Source of the DNA: Anastrepha obliqua
Lineage: Eukaryota; Arthropoda; Insecta; Diptera; Tephritidae
Assembly (NCBI RefSeq): GCF_027943255.1
Contig: NC_072896.1
Span: forward strand, 31,584,501-31,648,500
Reading direction: 5' to 3'
Length of the DNA stretch: 64,000 bases
Shown here piece by piece: positions 34,740-46,190 of the stretch (its first letter is position 1; the number at the start of each line of letters is the position of its first letter). A program made the translations under genes and the position numbers. Under the pieces are notes generated by a model. The model worked only from the letters and a program-made list of their open reading frames with translations. It did no database searches and was not told the DNA's origin.

Positions 34740-36760
34740 CCTAAAAGAGGATGGTTGAAAAAAAATTTTTTTTTTTCAATAAAAAACTATGTAAATATTT
34801 TTTTATTCTACTTTCTTTATTTTCTTCTTTCGCTGGAAAGCCAGATAACTTCGTCTTTGTTAACTGACTGACTAAATTACTTTAAAAACATTTTTTTTTA
34901 ATTATACAAAACCAGAAATTGAACAGTTTTTTTTTCAATATAAAAAAAGTCATTTTTTTTAAGGTCTAATTTTTCTGTTAATTTTTTAATATAACTTTTC
35001 TTATTTTTTAATATTAAAAATAATAAATAATAAAAACACCTCTAAAAAATGAGTGGACGGTTGAAAAAGACAAAAAAAAATGTTTTGAATTAAAAAAATA
35101 CCTAACAAATTTTTTTCCAGTTCCAAATAATGTTTTTGTTTTGTTAATTGACTGACTGAGCTTTTTTTTCGAATACTACAATTAAAAGTAATAATTATTT
35201 TTAAATATAAAAAATACGTAAACATTTTTTAACAACTTATTTTGTTTTAAATTTTTAAATATTTTTTATTTTTTAAATTATTATTTTTGTTTTACCTTTT
35301 TATTTTTTTTTTATCTTTTTACATTTTTATTTTTTAAATATTTTTTTTATTTATTAAATATCTTTTTAATATTTTAAATAATTTGTTTTTGATATTAAAA
35401 AATGCGTAATAGTTTTTTTAAATATAAAGACTACAGGTAATAAATTTTTAATTAAAAAAATACGCAACAAATTTGTTTTCCAATTCCAAATAATGTTTTT
35501 GTTTTGTTAATTGACTGACTGAGTTACTTCAGCTTTTGTTTTTTGAATTCTGCAATTAGAAGTAATAATTATTTTTAAATATAAAAAACACGTAAAATTT
35601 TTTTATTATACGTAAATTATTTAAATTTTTAACAACTTATTTTGTTTTAAGTTTTTAAATATTTTTTATTTTTTAAATTATTATTTTTGTTTTATTTTTT
35701 TTTTATTTTTTTATATTTTTTTTATGTTTTTAAATTTTTATTTTTTAGTTTTTGAATATTGTTTTTTAATTTTATAAATATTTTTTTTTAATTATTCTTT
35801 TAATTTTACTTTTGTTATTTCCTACATTTTTTTTTTAATTTTTATTTTTTTTTTTTTAATATTTTTTTAAAGTTTTTAAATATTTTGGTTTTTTTTAATT
35901 ATTATTTTTGTTTTATGTTTTCATTTTTTTACTTTTTTTATTTTTATTTTTTAAATTTATATTTTATTTTAATATTTTGTTTTTATTTGTTTTGGTTTGA
36001 TTACAAAAATTCGTAGTTGTTTTTTTTTATAAAATTAAAAAAATACACTTAATAATTTTTTTGTTTTAATTTTCCGTTTGCTATATTTCTTTCTTTCGCT
36101 GGAAATCGAAATAATTTCCGTTTTGTTAATTGGGTGACTGAGTTACTTAAAAATGTTTGGGTTTTATTTATACAAAAAATATTAGCTACAAAAAAGACGT
36201 GAAAATTATTTTAACAATTTATTATTTTTTTCAAGTTTTGAAACAAAAATGTAATATATATTTTTTTGATGTTAAAAAATGCGTAGTAATTGTTTTCTTA
36301 AACATAAAAAAACTTAATAATTTTTTTTGTTTTAATTTTCCTTCTAAATTTCCTTTTTTTACGGTGGAAATCCAACTAATTTCTGTTTTGTTTCTGTACT
36401 TAAAGATTTTTTTTTTAATTATGCAAAAAAAAGCGTAATAATTGCTTTTAAATATAAAAAAAATTATTAACTTTTTTTTTGAATGTTTTAAATATTTTTT
36501 TTAATGTTCTAAATATTTTGTTTTTGAAGGTTTTAAATATTTTTTTTTTTGATATTAAAAAAAATTCGGAATAATTGTTTTTTTTTAATAAAAAAAAATG
36601 CGCAATAATTGTTTTTATTTAGTAAAAAAAAATATGCAATAATTTGTTTGTTTTAATTTCCTTTTTTCTATATTTTCTTCTCCTTTCGCTGGAAATTTCG
36701 CAGATAATTTCTGCTTGGTTAATTGACTGACTGAATCACTTTAAATCGGTTTCCTTTCAT
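34740..36760. repeat. Degenerate long-period AT satellite, at least six units
   Basis: The block GTTAATTGACTGACTGAGTT or a variant recurs near 34860, 35140, 35502, 36127 and 36720, usually after a TTTCGCTGGAAA-type or CCA(A/G)TTCCAAATAATG block (35117, 35480). A partial unit lies near 36360. Between blocks lie T-rich and AAATATAAAAAA tracts. The spacing between the two best units is 363 bp; others vary. Confidence 0.7.
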
Positions 36761-38279
36761 TTGTCTCAGCTCACTTATCACAGCTGATTGACTGCATTTC
36801 CTTCATTCTACTCGAGCTTGACGCTTTCCGCTAATGCGCCTGCCGATTATTTGCCGCTCAAGTGGCTTGTTCACAAGTGATTGATTTGCAAAAAAATGAG
36901 GAAAACGCCAAAGGAAAAAAATTAAAGGAAAACCTTTGCAAACAAACCCAAAATCACCCGCTGCGTTTTATATTCGAACAATTTTCATGCGAAATACTTT
37001 CGTTTAACATTTGCACACAGCGCCGACCGGGTTTCCTTTGTGCTGCATGCCACTAGAAAATTTGCTTTCGGCTTCACATTTCAACGCCTCTTAAACGAAT
37101 TTCATTTTACGTTCTCCAATACCATGTAAACTGTGTTTTTTGTTTTTGTCTTTCTGATTTTTTTTTTTTTGCTATCTGCCCTTGTCCACTTGAATGCTGT
37201 TGCTGTAACGCTGGTTATCCACATATCATTTCCTGCATGCGAGAGTAAACTGAGCGGACACACATACACACATACATACAATATATTAACGGAGGCGCAA
37301 TTTCAAGTACCTAAATACATAACTAACTACTCGTATAATACGCTTGAGTGCTCGAGTGGCTGGGTTGGGCGGGCGGCCGGCCAGTTTATGCCGCTCAGCT
37401 TGAGCCTGGTAATTTGTGCTGTGCTGCCACTTGAATCCAAGATACTAAGTATATACTCGTATATGTATAGTATGTATGAATGTACTTAGTCGCCACGATT
37501 TGGTTCGCCTTTCAACGCACTGTGGCTGCACATACTTGTGGCTGTGACAGTGGCAGCGTCTGGCGGCTCTTAGCAATCAGTTGTCTTCTTGTGCTCGATT
37601 AACTGTTGCTGCTGCTGCTGCGGTCGAAGTGGGTGCGACAGCGGCTCCTGCTCACTGACTAATGATGTTCATTGTTTTGTGATGCGTTAAATATTTCCAC
37701 ACATTAACGATTATGGTTGCTCTCTGCTCATCTATTAATAAACAGAAATTTAAATAATGAATTTTGATCTATAAACGAGGAGTGGCTAGTTGCTGGACAA
37801 AATGACAGAGTGAAATTAGTTGTTATAAATTAATATGAAAACTACTACAAAATCAGATACAGGAAATTGGTAAAAAAAATATGCTTCTTAGGGCCACTCC
37901 ATATCATGGTGATGGTCACGGTTTGGCTCAGTTCATGATTCGATTTTCTGGGGCAATGCAGTTCGAAGTTTTATTTGGCTGAAATAAAAATTTCTTTGAT
38001 GCTGATTGGTGGTTGGCATAGAATCGGACAGAAATTTCACAGTTACGAAGAGTTTGAAAAGGCGCATTTTTTCTTACTTGGCAATAAATTAACTGACTCA
38101 GAATGGGGCGAGTGCTAAACGTAATTGGCACAGGTAGATTATTATTATTAGATTATTTGAAAAGGAAATATATTAAAAAAAGTTTAATAAAATTATAAAA
38201 TTAAATAATTTATATCAAGTAGGCACAATAACTGATTTCGCATAAATATTTCTCTGCTCGATAAGCGACAAAATTTAGT
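36761..38279. other. Unique, relatively GC-rich DNA
   Basis: 36761..37070 and 37330..37660 are the least AT-rich unique stretches in this half of the window, with a CTG run at 37607..37621. No open frame with a domain. Conserved regulatory DNA is possible but unproven. Confidence 0.4.
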
Positions 38280-38420
38280 GTGTGAAAACAACAACAGTTC
38301 AGTGATGTTCAAGCAGCTTTGTTTTAGCCTATTAACTCAGTGCCATGCTTATGTCGGTGCTTCCAAAAATAATCAGGGATACTTTTTTTATAACATTTTT
38401 GTGTCATATTAATTTATTAT
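38280..38420 (+). repeat. Duplicated segment, copy 1
   Basis: GATGTTCAAGCAGCTTTGTT, then TCGGTGCTTCCAAAAAT, is repeated with about 75-80% identity at 39648..39775. Both copies run into T-rich DNA. Copy of repeat R lies between them. Confidence 0.7.
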
Positions 38421-38536
38421 GTTTTTTTTATTATTCTGTTTATATTTTTCACAGTTTTTATATACACATTTTTTTAACATTTTATTCTATTTTTTACATT
38501 TTTTATTATATTTTTTTTAATATTTTATTTAATTTT

Positions 38537-39615
38537 CGAGTGAAACTTCTTATGCGTCGATGGACGAGCGAGAATGGAGAGTAAAATTTCAAGGCCATGC
38601 AACGTTTTGGGCATTTTCGTTCCGCGAGAGAGCAAAAAGATATAACGTAGAGGAAAAGGAGAGAGAGAGATCTATACCTTATATATTTTATAGTAATTTG
38701 CCATCATAAATCCATCCATTTTCGGTTGATTATTTGCTGTTGACCGTCTGATATTTGACAGTTTATATTTTGTATTATTTTATTACGGGCATCAGTTACA
38801 ACGCTCTGTTTAAATATCGGTTTATTTAAGGGTTTTCGCAATGTTAACCCTTTTCGTGGGTTTTCCGAATTGTTGCTGCAATGAATGAAAAGCGTTAACC
38901 AAAAGATTTCACTTTTATCAGACTTGAACACAGTGAATATATTTCGACATACTCACAATTTCTTAACTGCTGATGGTCGAGCAATCTTTTTAGTTTTAAT
39001 TATTTCGTCCAAGCACAGATCCATATTCGTTGCGACCCGGATTTCTTTTTTTCCTCAATAATTGGTTAACTAAGAATTTTGAAACTAATTTACCTTCAAA
39101 TATTACGAAAAAGAAACAAATTTGTCCCCGTGTACGTCTGTAAAAAAAAGCCGATTGATGTTTAGTGTAAAGTTGGATCTTCTTGCTCTATTGTGAATAG
39201 TATGTGAATAGTATGTAAGCAGTGCTATTAGGCAAGACACTTATGAAGCAAATTTTATTTCAACATCGCTGCTAGGTATTCTCAAGGCAGATTCAATTTG
39301 AAGAATATTTAGGAATTAACGCAGTTAGGGCCTGCGCACACGGGTCGTATCGTCAGTGGCTTGTCCGCACACAATGCAACTATCTATCGTAAAAGTACGA
39401 GTTGGCAATGTGTCGAGCGATGAAGGGGAATTTATTTGTAAATTTTGTCTATTTGTATTCTCTGCAAATATTGTGAATTTATTCTTTCGCTCTCTCTCTC
39501 TCTCTCTCATTCTTTGTCGGGTCTCTCTCTCTCTCTTTGTCTCCTTCTCTCTCGGGTCTCTCCCTCTTTCTTTGTCTACCTTGAAAGTTTAACTTCTGTT
39601 ATGTGTACTACACTA
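38537..39615. repeat. Unclassified dispersed repeat R, copy 1
   Basis: The left flank, AGTGAAACTTCTTATGCG through a GA-run to about 38690, and the right flank, GTATTCTCTGCAAATATTGT plus a CT-run and CTTCTGTTATGTGTACTA (39440..39610), are shared with 50720..51455. The middle (38700..39420) is not shared. GA/CT tracts near both ends are inverted relative to each other. This could be a solo LTR-like or MITE-like element; no coding region. Confidence 0.65.
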
Positions 39616-39647
39616 CACGCACTTTTTTTAAATTTTTAATTTTGTAT

Positions 39648-39775
39648 GTGAAAGCACCAACAGTTTAAGGATGTTCAAGCAACTTTGTTTTAGACTCTTA
39701 GCTTGAAAGCCTCGGTGATTCCAAAAATCAATAGGGATAATTTGTTTATTGTATTTTTTTTTATATTTTTTATTC
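39648..39775 (+). repeat. Duplicated segment, copy 2
   Basis: See 38280..38420; direct orientation, offset about 1,367 bp. Confidence 0.7.
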
Positions 39776-39961
39776 TACTTTTATATATTTTTTATATAAT
39801 TTTTTTTTTAATATTTTTTTTATTTTATTTTAAAACACATTTTGTACATATTTTTGCGTCTCTAGGCATACTCGTTCAGTCAGTAAGGATAAAACCAAAA
39901 AACAAAAAATTTCGAAAACTATTTTTTGCAAAATTATATTTTATCCTTAAAAATTAATAAA

Positions 39962-40170
39962 AAGGTTAGAGTGTTAATACGAACTAGAAATATTTCATTT
40001 TAAAAAACCTTATACCAAAATTGAATAAGTTTCAAATTTATATTTTTTTTCGAATAAAAAGTGTTTTTTTAATAAAAAGTGTTGGAGTGTATAAAACAAC
40101 GAGAAATAATTCATTTTAGAAAACCTTATACCAACATTGAATAAGTTTAGAATTAAAAATTTTTTTTTTT
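39962..40170. repeat. Two-copy ~117-bp tandem duplication
   Basis: AACCTTATACCAA(A/C)ATTGA plus ATAAGTTT recurs with conserved flanks (GTT(A/G)GAGTGT, ATTTCATTTTA/AATTCATTTTA) at 39964 and 40081. Confidence 0.8.
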
Positions 40171-40179
40171 AGTTTTCTT

Positions 40180-41205
40180 TATTTTTAAATATCTTTTCCA
40201 CAATTTTTTTTTTTTTAATTTTCAAATTTTTTTTTAAATGTTTAATTTTTTTATGGGCTGTAGAATTTTTCATTTTTCAATTGTTTTATTATTGTAACTA
40301 TTTAATGGTGTTTAAATTTTCAAAAAATTTTAATGTATGTATTTTTAAATTTTCAAAAAATTTTAAGGCATTTTTAAATTTTTTAGTGTTTTTTATTTTT
40401 TAACTTTTTTTCAAAATGTTTTTATTTTTTTCAAAATGTTTTTATTCTTTTCAAAATTTTAAAATTTTTTTGAAAACTTTAATTTTTTCAAAACCTTAAT
40501 TTTTTCAAAACTTAAATTTTTTCAGGACTTTAATTTTCTTCAAAATAATTTAATTTTTTCTAAAGTTTTTTCAAAACTTTTTAATTTTTGCTATGTGTTT
40601 TTTTTAATATTTTTTCCAAAATTTTTCCTTCTTTTTTAAATTTTTTCCTTATTTTAAAAATTTTTCAAATTTTTTTTTCACAATGTTTCAATTTTTTATG
40701 GGCATTTTTAATTGTTTAATATTGTAATTATTTAATGGTTTTTAAATATCCAAAAAATTTGTATGTGTTTGTAAATTTTTTAGTGTTTCTTTTTTAACTT
40801 TTTTTGAAAATGTTTTAATTTTTTTGAAAATTTTTAAATTTTTTTCAAAAGCTTTCAATTTTTTTTAAAACTTTAATTTTTTTTAAAACCATAATTTTTT
40901 TCAAAACTTTAATTTTTTTTTTAATGTTTTAATTCTTTCTAAATATTTCTCAAAACTTTTTAAATTCTTTCAAAAGTTTAATTTTTGAAATTTTTTTTAA
41001 TATTCTTGTTTTTGTTTAAAGTTTTCTTATTTGTTTTTTATATATATATATATATATTTTTCAAAACTTTAATTTTTAAAAATTTGTTAATTGTTTTTGT
41101 TTTAAGTTTTTCCCCAATTTTTCAAATTCTTTTCGTAATTTTTTAGTATTTTTCTTCACGTACTCAAGTCCACAAATAAAATCATTTGTAGAGAAATCGA
41201 TGACA
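40180..41205. repeat. AT satellite with 445-bp higher-order period
   Basis: ATTTTTTATGGGC followed by TATTGTAA.TATTTAATGG and CAAAAAATTT occurs at 40246 and 40691 (offset 445). Between, TTTTTTCAAAACTTTAA-type words repeat at about 17-19 bp. A TATATA run lies at 41040..41057. The array ends beside the cap motif at 41223..41250. Confidence 0.7.
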
Positions 41206-41222
41206 ATGCCCAAAATATTATA

Positions 41223-41250
41223 CTTAAATCACTTGGCTTGGAATCGCTCA
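41223..41250 (-). repeat. Cap motif, copy facing left
   Basis: Reverse complement GAGCGATTCCAAGCCAAGTG plus 8 bases; pairs with 24601..24628 (27 of 28). Confidence 0.7.
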
Positions 41251-41259
41251 TTGCCTCTG

Positions 41260-41640
41260 TTCTAGAAGCTTGAGCCAGCTATCAGAATAAATTTGTATTG
41301 CCTTAAAGGGTATTAAACTAAAATTAAAACTTTTCCCGAATGCTGCTTTGATAGCGGCTGCTTCTGCTTAGAAAGCACTACTGAGATTTGGCAGCCTAAA
41401 TTCGAGAGATTTCTTTTACAGAAAACTTCTTCACCCATCAAGCTTTATATCCAACTTCGACTCTTTCGTGAACGGCTTGCTTTGCCATCTATCCAAATGC
41501 TGTCCATCGTTTATAGTTCTCTTGAAGAGATGGGGCAGGAAAGTGTAGTCTGTTCTTGTTTAAGCTCAGTGGGGTTGAACAGGAAGTGTCTATGAAGTTC
41601 AAGTACCCGTAGTAGCCAGAATCTCTTAAGCTAATCCCGT
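41260..41640 (-). pseudogene. Non-LTR retrotransposon RNase H fragment
   Basis: Over two frames the minus strand gives the RNase H landmarks in order: IWIDGKA (first Asp), GEEVFC, LPNLSSAF*AEAAAIKAAFG (the Glu), and IQIYSDSWLKLLEQ (second Asp). This is the D-E-D order of the RNase H domain of I/jockey/R1-type ORF2. The domain is cut at about 41260, where the cap motif and AT satellite begin. Stops and a frameshift are present. Confidence 0.65.
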
Positions 41641-43560
41641 CGCTCATCAGATCGGGAGACACTTAAGGAAAGTATCATAAATATAACTATTGTATGTAAG
41701 TCAAATTTCTTCACTTTGCCCCTCAATCGATAAATGATTCATGCAATAATTGTGATAGACAATGGCAACTCTACGGCTAACATATCTACATTTAAATTTA
41801 TAAGTATTTATAGCGCTGCCGTCATAAGAAGTATTGTGGCAGTGATAATTAATATTCGCAACCGAGGCAGCTGGTCAATCGAACATACACACATGCAACT
41901 GTGTATGTACTACACCCGTAAATATGCGAGTACTTTTATTAACACCCATTACGGGCATAAAAAAGATCTATTACACCACTTCCCTTTTCTAATATCAACC
42001 TGCAACACTGCAACAGACAGCCAAATGCGTTCCGTTGGCATAAGACTTGGTTAAATTTAGAAACGCACTTATAAATATGCATATCAACACACACACATAA
42101 ATGCATAGAAGTGTGTGCATATGTATAAGTATTTATGTATGCATGTATGCACATTAATGTGTGGGCCTGTGCTTGGCATAAAATTAACTGGTGCGAATGT
42201 TTGCTGCTGTCTACTCGCATGTCCAAGAATTGGAAGTAACTGCTGGCAGGGCTGCAACTGAGGAGGTACAAAGGAGCTACAAAGTCCACTAAGCAGAAAT
42301 ACAACACAAAAAAACAAAAACGATCACTAACAACAACAAAATCAGCTATTTAAGTGAAGTATAGAGTTGCTGTAAACAGTAAAGCGGGAAGCGTTTCGAA
42401 CTTCATAGACGATTTCATTTCCGGCTGCTGGTCGCGACGGGCGAGTCTTGGACGCATGAATGGTTGATTTGCATAGGCAAACATTCTTATAAGAGTTCCT
42501 ATATGCATGTGTGTGTGTGTGCGTATTCATATGTGGTAAAATAAATGCATAAATAGGCGTAACGCATTGAATGCCAACACACAGGCGTTCACATACAAAC
42601 CCACAAACTCTCAGCTTTGCGAGACATTTCCCCTGCTTTTCTTTGCTGCTGAATCGCTCGGGTTTTCTTTCTCCCTTTTTCTTCGACTTCGTATGCGCTA
42701 TTGTTGTTTTTTTCTTTGCTATTATTATTATTATGTTGTAGTTTGATATTTTCTCTATGACTTCGTTCCGCCTTAATGCAGTTAATTTTGAATTTTATTA
42801 TGCAAACTTGATTTAGCTGCATAAAGATTTTATGGCACTTCTAACATTGCTGCCATAAACTCTATTTATGCTTAGTTCTTTTTGTTGTAGGCATTCTAGT
42901 AGTTTTGTGCATACTTTATTAATACAATTTTTTCATTATACTCTCTTTCCTTTTGCTGTATTGTATTATGAGTGGTGCCCATTCTCGTGCCTTCAATTCA
43001 GCCATTCAACCACAGACACACAGGCAATCATACTTATATATAATTCAATGAAGTTTGCTGTTTGGCATATTTTAATTAGTTGCTTGCTTGCTTGTCGGGC
43101 AGCCACTGCCCTGTGCACATCCACACTTACGTACTCATACATAGCCTAGGGTTCGTCAGTGAGGTCAAGCAGTGATTGACAATAAAGTGCGAGCAACTCT
43201 ATTCATAGTGCGCTTGAAAACTTCGAGGGCACCACTACTCATACGTAAAAAATGCCCAGCCGCAGTGATTTTCTAGCAAATGCTAAGTAGGCTGCCTGAT
43301 TAAGTGTGTGTGCGTACTAGCGATTGTGCCAGTTTCGGGATCCCGAAAAATTTGAGATATCGTATTGAAAGAAGTAAAAACATGTTTATTAAAAAATTTT
43401 GATATCAAAAAAATTTAAATTTCCAAACTATTTAAAAAATTTTTTGTTTGTTTATAAATTCTTAGAAATCAAGCTAAAAAGCCATTACAAATGCATAACC
43501 GATTTTCTTTTTAAATTCAATTTTTTTTAATTTTCTTTAAATCTACCCTACGTGCTGGGC
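41641..43560. other. Unique DNA with microsatellites
   Basis: (CA)n/(TG)n near 42089 and 42509; a (TTA)n run at 42720..42735. No gene or known transposon recognised. Confidence 0.45.
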
Positions 43561-43577
43561 AGAGTGCACTGACTGAG

Positions 43578-43894
43578 ATGCCTGCATTTTCCATGTGCTT
43601 CGCCCATAGAAAGTGGCACATCATCAGTCCAACCAATCGTCTACAGTCCTTTCTGCTTAATGACAGGAGGATCTACGACAGTCGGCCCGACATGGCAGGT
43701 AACATCAGCATAACCGTTACTAGCTGTGAGTTTAACTATACCATCATCTTCATAGCAATTACTACGAGCTGGGCGAACCAGTGCTTCCTTCACAATCGCG
43801 CACCATATGACTGGGTTCATTGTGTCGCTTCGCCTATTCTTCGCGATCTTCCACGCTTTCCATTGTCCATAATAAGATAGTCTCTTTCGTAACA
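43578..43894. other. Unassigned segment downstream of the RT
   Basis: An open minus-strand frame (43895..43641) follows the RT remnant in a place where the ORF2 C-terminus or 3' UTR would be. I recognise no domain in it, and the composition is GC-richer than its surroundings, like the RT remnant. Confidence 0.35.
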
Positions 43895-45260
43895 CCGCTG
43901 TCGTCTATCCTGAGTACGTGTCCAAATCATCTCAGCCGGTGGGCTTTAGCGTAACTTGCAATCTTTTCACCTGGTATTAGCTGGTCGATCTCACCATTAT
44001 ATCTGATTGTGTGAGATCCACCAGCTTCCCTTACGCGTCCAAATGTCAGTCTTAGGATTTTACGTTCGAAGAGAGAGAAGGTAATTCTTTATGCTAGATG
44101 TCAGTACCCATTTTGTTTGTTTGGTTTGGTGGGTGAGGTAGGGTTCAAAATGCCTTTGCATTTACAGCGACCGTCGTCTACAGCGTCGTGTGGTGTGGTC
44201 ATTAAAACAACGCCTTCTCCTCTTCTGAGGAGACTCCCGTCCGGGGCCACTCTTTGCATTACCTCGAGAAAGCCTAGAACGAAGTCCATGAAATGGATCA
44301 GCTGTATTTACCCACTTCTGTGTCCATCATACTTGTAGCCAGCTTCATGCAGTTGGCTCGTCTCCTTATGCCTCTGTCTTTGAGGCTTCGCTTAGTTATA
44401 CTGCGTCAAGGTCTATCTTTCTCTCCGCTGTTTGAAAACTATATGGACCGACCTCCAGGGTGTCATGGCACGTGGCGCTTATAGACTTAACGGGGTATTT
44501 TGTCTTATCGATATTAACTTCAAGGCCGACTAGCTTTGCTTTAGTTATCAGCCCTAGCGTACAGTCACAAAGTGAGCGTTGGTTTCTAACAACGATAGCG
44601 CGGTCGTCAGCATATCCGCAGATCTGGACGCTTTTCGTGAAAATGATAGCTCCAGATCTGTGACGAAATTAAAGGAGTTTGAGGTGTTTCCTTGCATCAC
44701 CACCTTGGATTTTGTTTCTGCCAGAGTCATTGATACCAAAGACGCGAGTTTGTTCGACACTCCTTGCCGACTTAAAGTATTAAAGGCAGTTTGTTTCTAT
44801 CGATGCTATCAAAAGCCCTTTTAAAATCCACGAATAGGTAATGAATATCAAGTCCGTGTTCATAAAACCTTTCAAAAATGTGTCACTTTACAAAATGTTG
44901 ATCAGTAGTTGATCTGTTCGCTCTGAGTCTGTATTGAATATCCTCTGCCACCGGATTAATTCCCTCGACAAGTAAACTAGTGAATATTTTATGGGACGAG
45001 TTTAAAAGGGAGATACCTCTGAAATTGTTGCAATCACGCTTGTTTTCTTTTTTATATATTGGATAAACTAAGCTACATTGCCAGTCTTACGTAATAACTT
45101 CATCTTCTCAGATGATTCTTATAAGTTTAGTAAGTTTTAATACCACCGCTGGACCGCCGTGTTTAATTAGTTCGGCTGTTATGCCATCTTCGCCGCTTAT
45201 TTTTCCATTATTTAGTTTTCGTATTGCAGTTTGAATTTCAGTAGGTACTCCAGAAGGGTC
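43895..45260 (-). pseudogene. Non-LTR reverse transcriptase, frameshifted
   Basis: Minus strand, N to C. RKLNNGKISGEDGITAELIK (RT motif 0/1 region) is at about 45230, NNFRGISLLNSSHKIFTSLL at about 45010, and RANRSTTDQH near 44920. Motif A, HYLFVDFKRAFDSIDR, is near 44830, and VSMTLAETKSK near 44750. A QICGYADDRA-type motif C (catalytic YADD; the + strand shows its complement at about 44605) follows, then a LEVNIDKTK-type block near 44520. The distal LFERKILRLTFGRVRE is at about 44075, and an LR*FGHVLR block near 43945. This is the usual order of RTE-like insect elements and resembles the one at 30.5-32.1 kb. Multiple frameshifts; no endonuclease domain visible. Confidence 0.82.
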
Positions 45261-45279
45261 ACCAATGTTGGAGAGGCTA

Positions 45280-45910
45280 GCTTGGTGATGTCACACAAAG
45301 ACAGGTACAAGTCCGTCCGTGTTTTGAAACCAAAAGCTTTGCTTCACTTGCTGAGCAACTTACAGTTAGGTAATCAACGTCTGGAAATTCAGAAGCGCCT
45401 GTCTCATAATGTGCGGCTCCCTGGTCTGCGCCTGATTCCAGTGGGGCGGTCGCATTATCCACACCGGACAGTAGGTATAAAATGCAACCTACCTGCGAGA
45501 CCCATTGTTTAATCTCTGATAACCCCGGTTCTCAGTATCCGGCTAAATAGAGGTCTAAAATCTCCAGAGACCCAATCGTTCGTGTGCAGGACTCAGGCAC
45601 GAGCGATGGTCACACTACTGAAGCCCCGGTTGCTCAGATGGTTACCACAGGTCTGGAGAATCGGCAAGCTACTGGGGTAAAAAAACCTGCCCTTAGGCAG
45701 CCAGAAATTAGGAGTGATTCCGAAAGTAGTCTATCAGATCGAACAGTGGTCGGCAACGCGGTCTACACCACGGGCGAAAAGAATATCACTTGGGTATCCG
45801 CAGTGTCTAAGGACCAGACTGCAAAGCCTCGCGCTGATCCAAAGACCAAATCGGAAGATACTCCATCAAAGAGGGCTGCGGTGGACAAAATCCGGGAACA
45901 AAAATGAAAT
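45280..45910 (+). pseudogene. Possible ORF1-like remnant of a non-LTR element
   Basis: A + strand frame from 45584 to 45907 (107 residues) is polar and rich in Ser, Thr, Lys, Asp and Glu (SDSESSLSDRTVVGN, KPRADPKTKSEDTPSKRA). Upstream the same frame continues to about 45290 through a few stops. This composition resembles the disordered N-terminal part of retrotransposon ORF1 (gag-like) proteins. No zinc knuckle or RRM is visible, and it lies in opposite orientation to the neighbouring RT. Unrecognised; function not claimed. Confidence 0.35.
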
Positions 45911-46084
45911 CGGAGTTAAGTTTTTGTAGAAGCTGAGCAAACGTGATCTGAATTCTCTTTGCACACGGGATAAGGCGCTGATAAAGAAGCACGCATACAA
46001 TGTCCCAAAACAAAGGTAAAGCAGTTTGCTTTGAGTACGACGGTAGCTGAATGCGGGTTAGTGAACAATTTTTCGAAAGTTTCT

Positions 46085-46190
46085 AAGTATGGAGTTTCAT
46101 ACTCCATTGAATTTTGGTTTACCAAAATGGAAGTTTGAAGCAGCTCAAAAATTGCGTTGATTTTTGACAATTTTTTTTCCGGGCAGTCTT
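46085..46190. repeat. Monomer-like fragment related to the 52.7-53.2 kb array
   Basis: ACTCCATTGAATTTTGGTTT followed by ACCAAAAT and TTGCGTTGATTTTTGACAAT parallels the monomers at 52743..53230 and the piece at 47515..47585. Confidence 0.4.

Noticed and set aside
38537..39615. Calling repeat R a solo LTR
   Set aside because: No TG...CA ends shared by both copies, no target duplication and no primer-binding site; left unclassified.
24601..41250. A 16.6-kb Polinton/Maverick-like element bounded by the cap motifs
   Set aside because: No polymerase, integrase or capsid-type coding regions between them; the interior is unrelated transposons and satellites.
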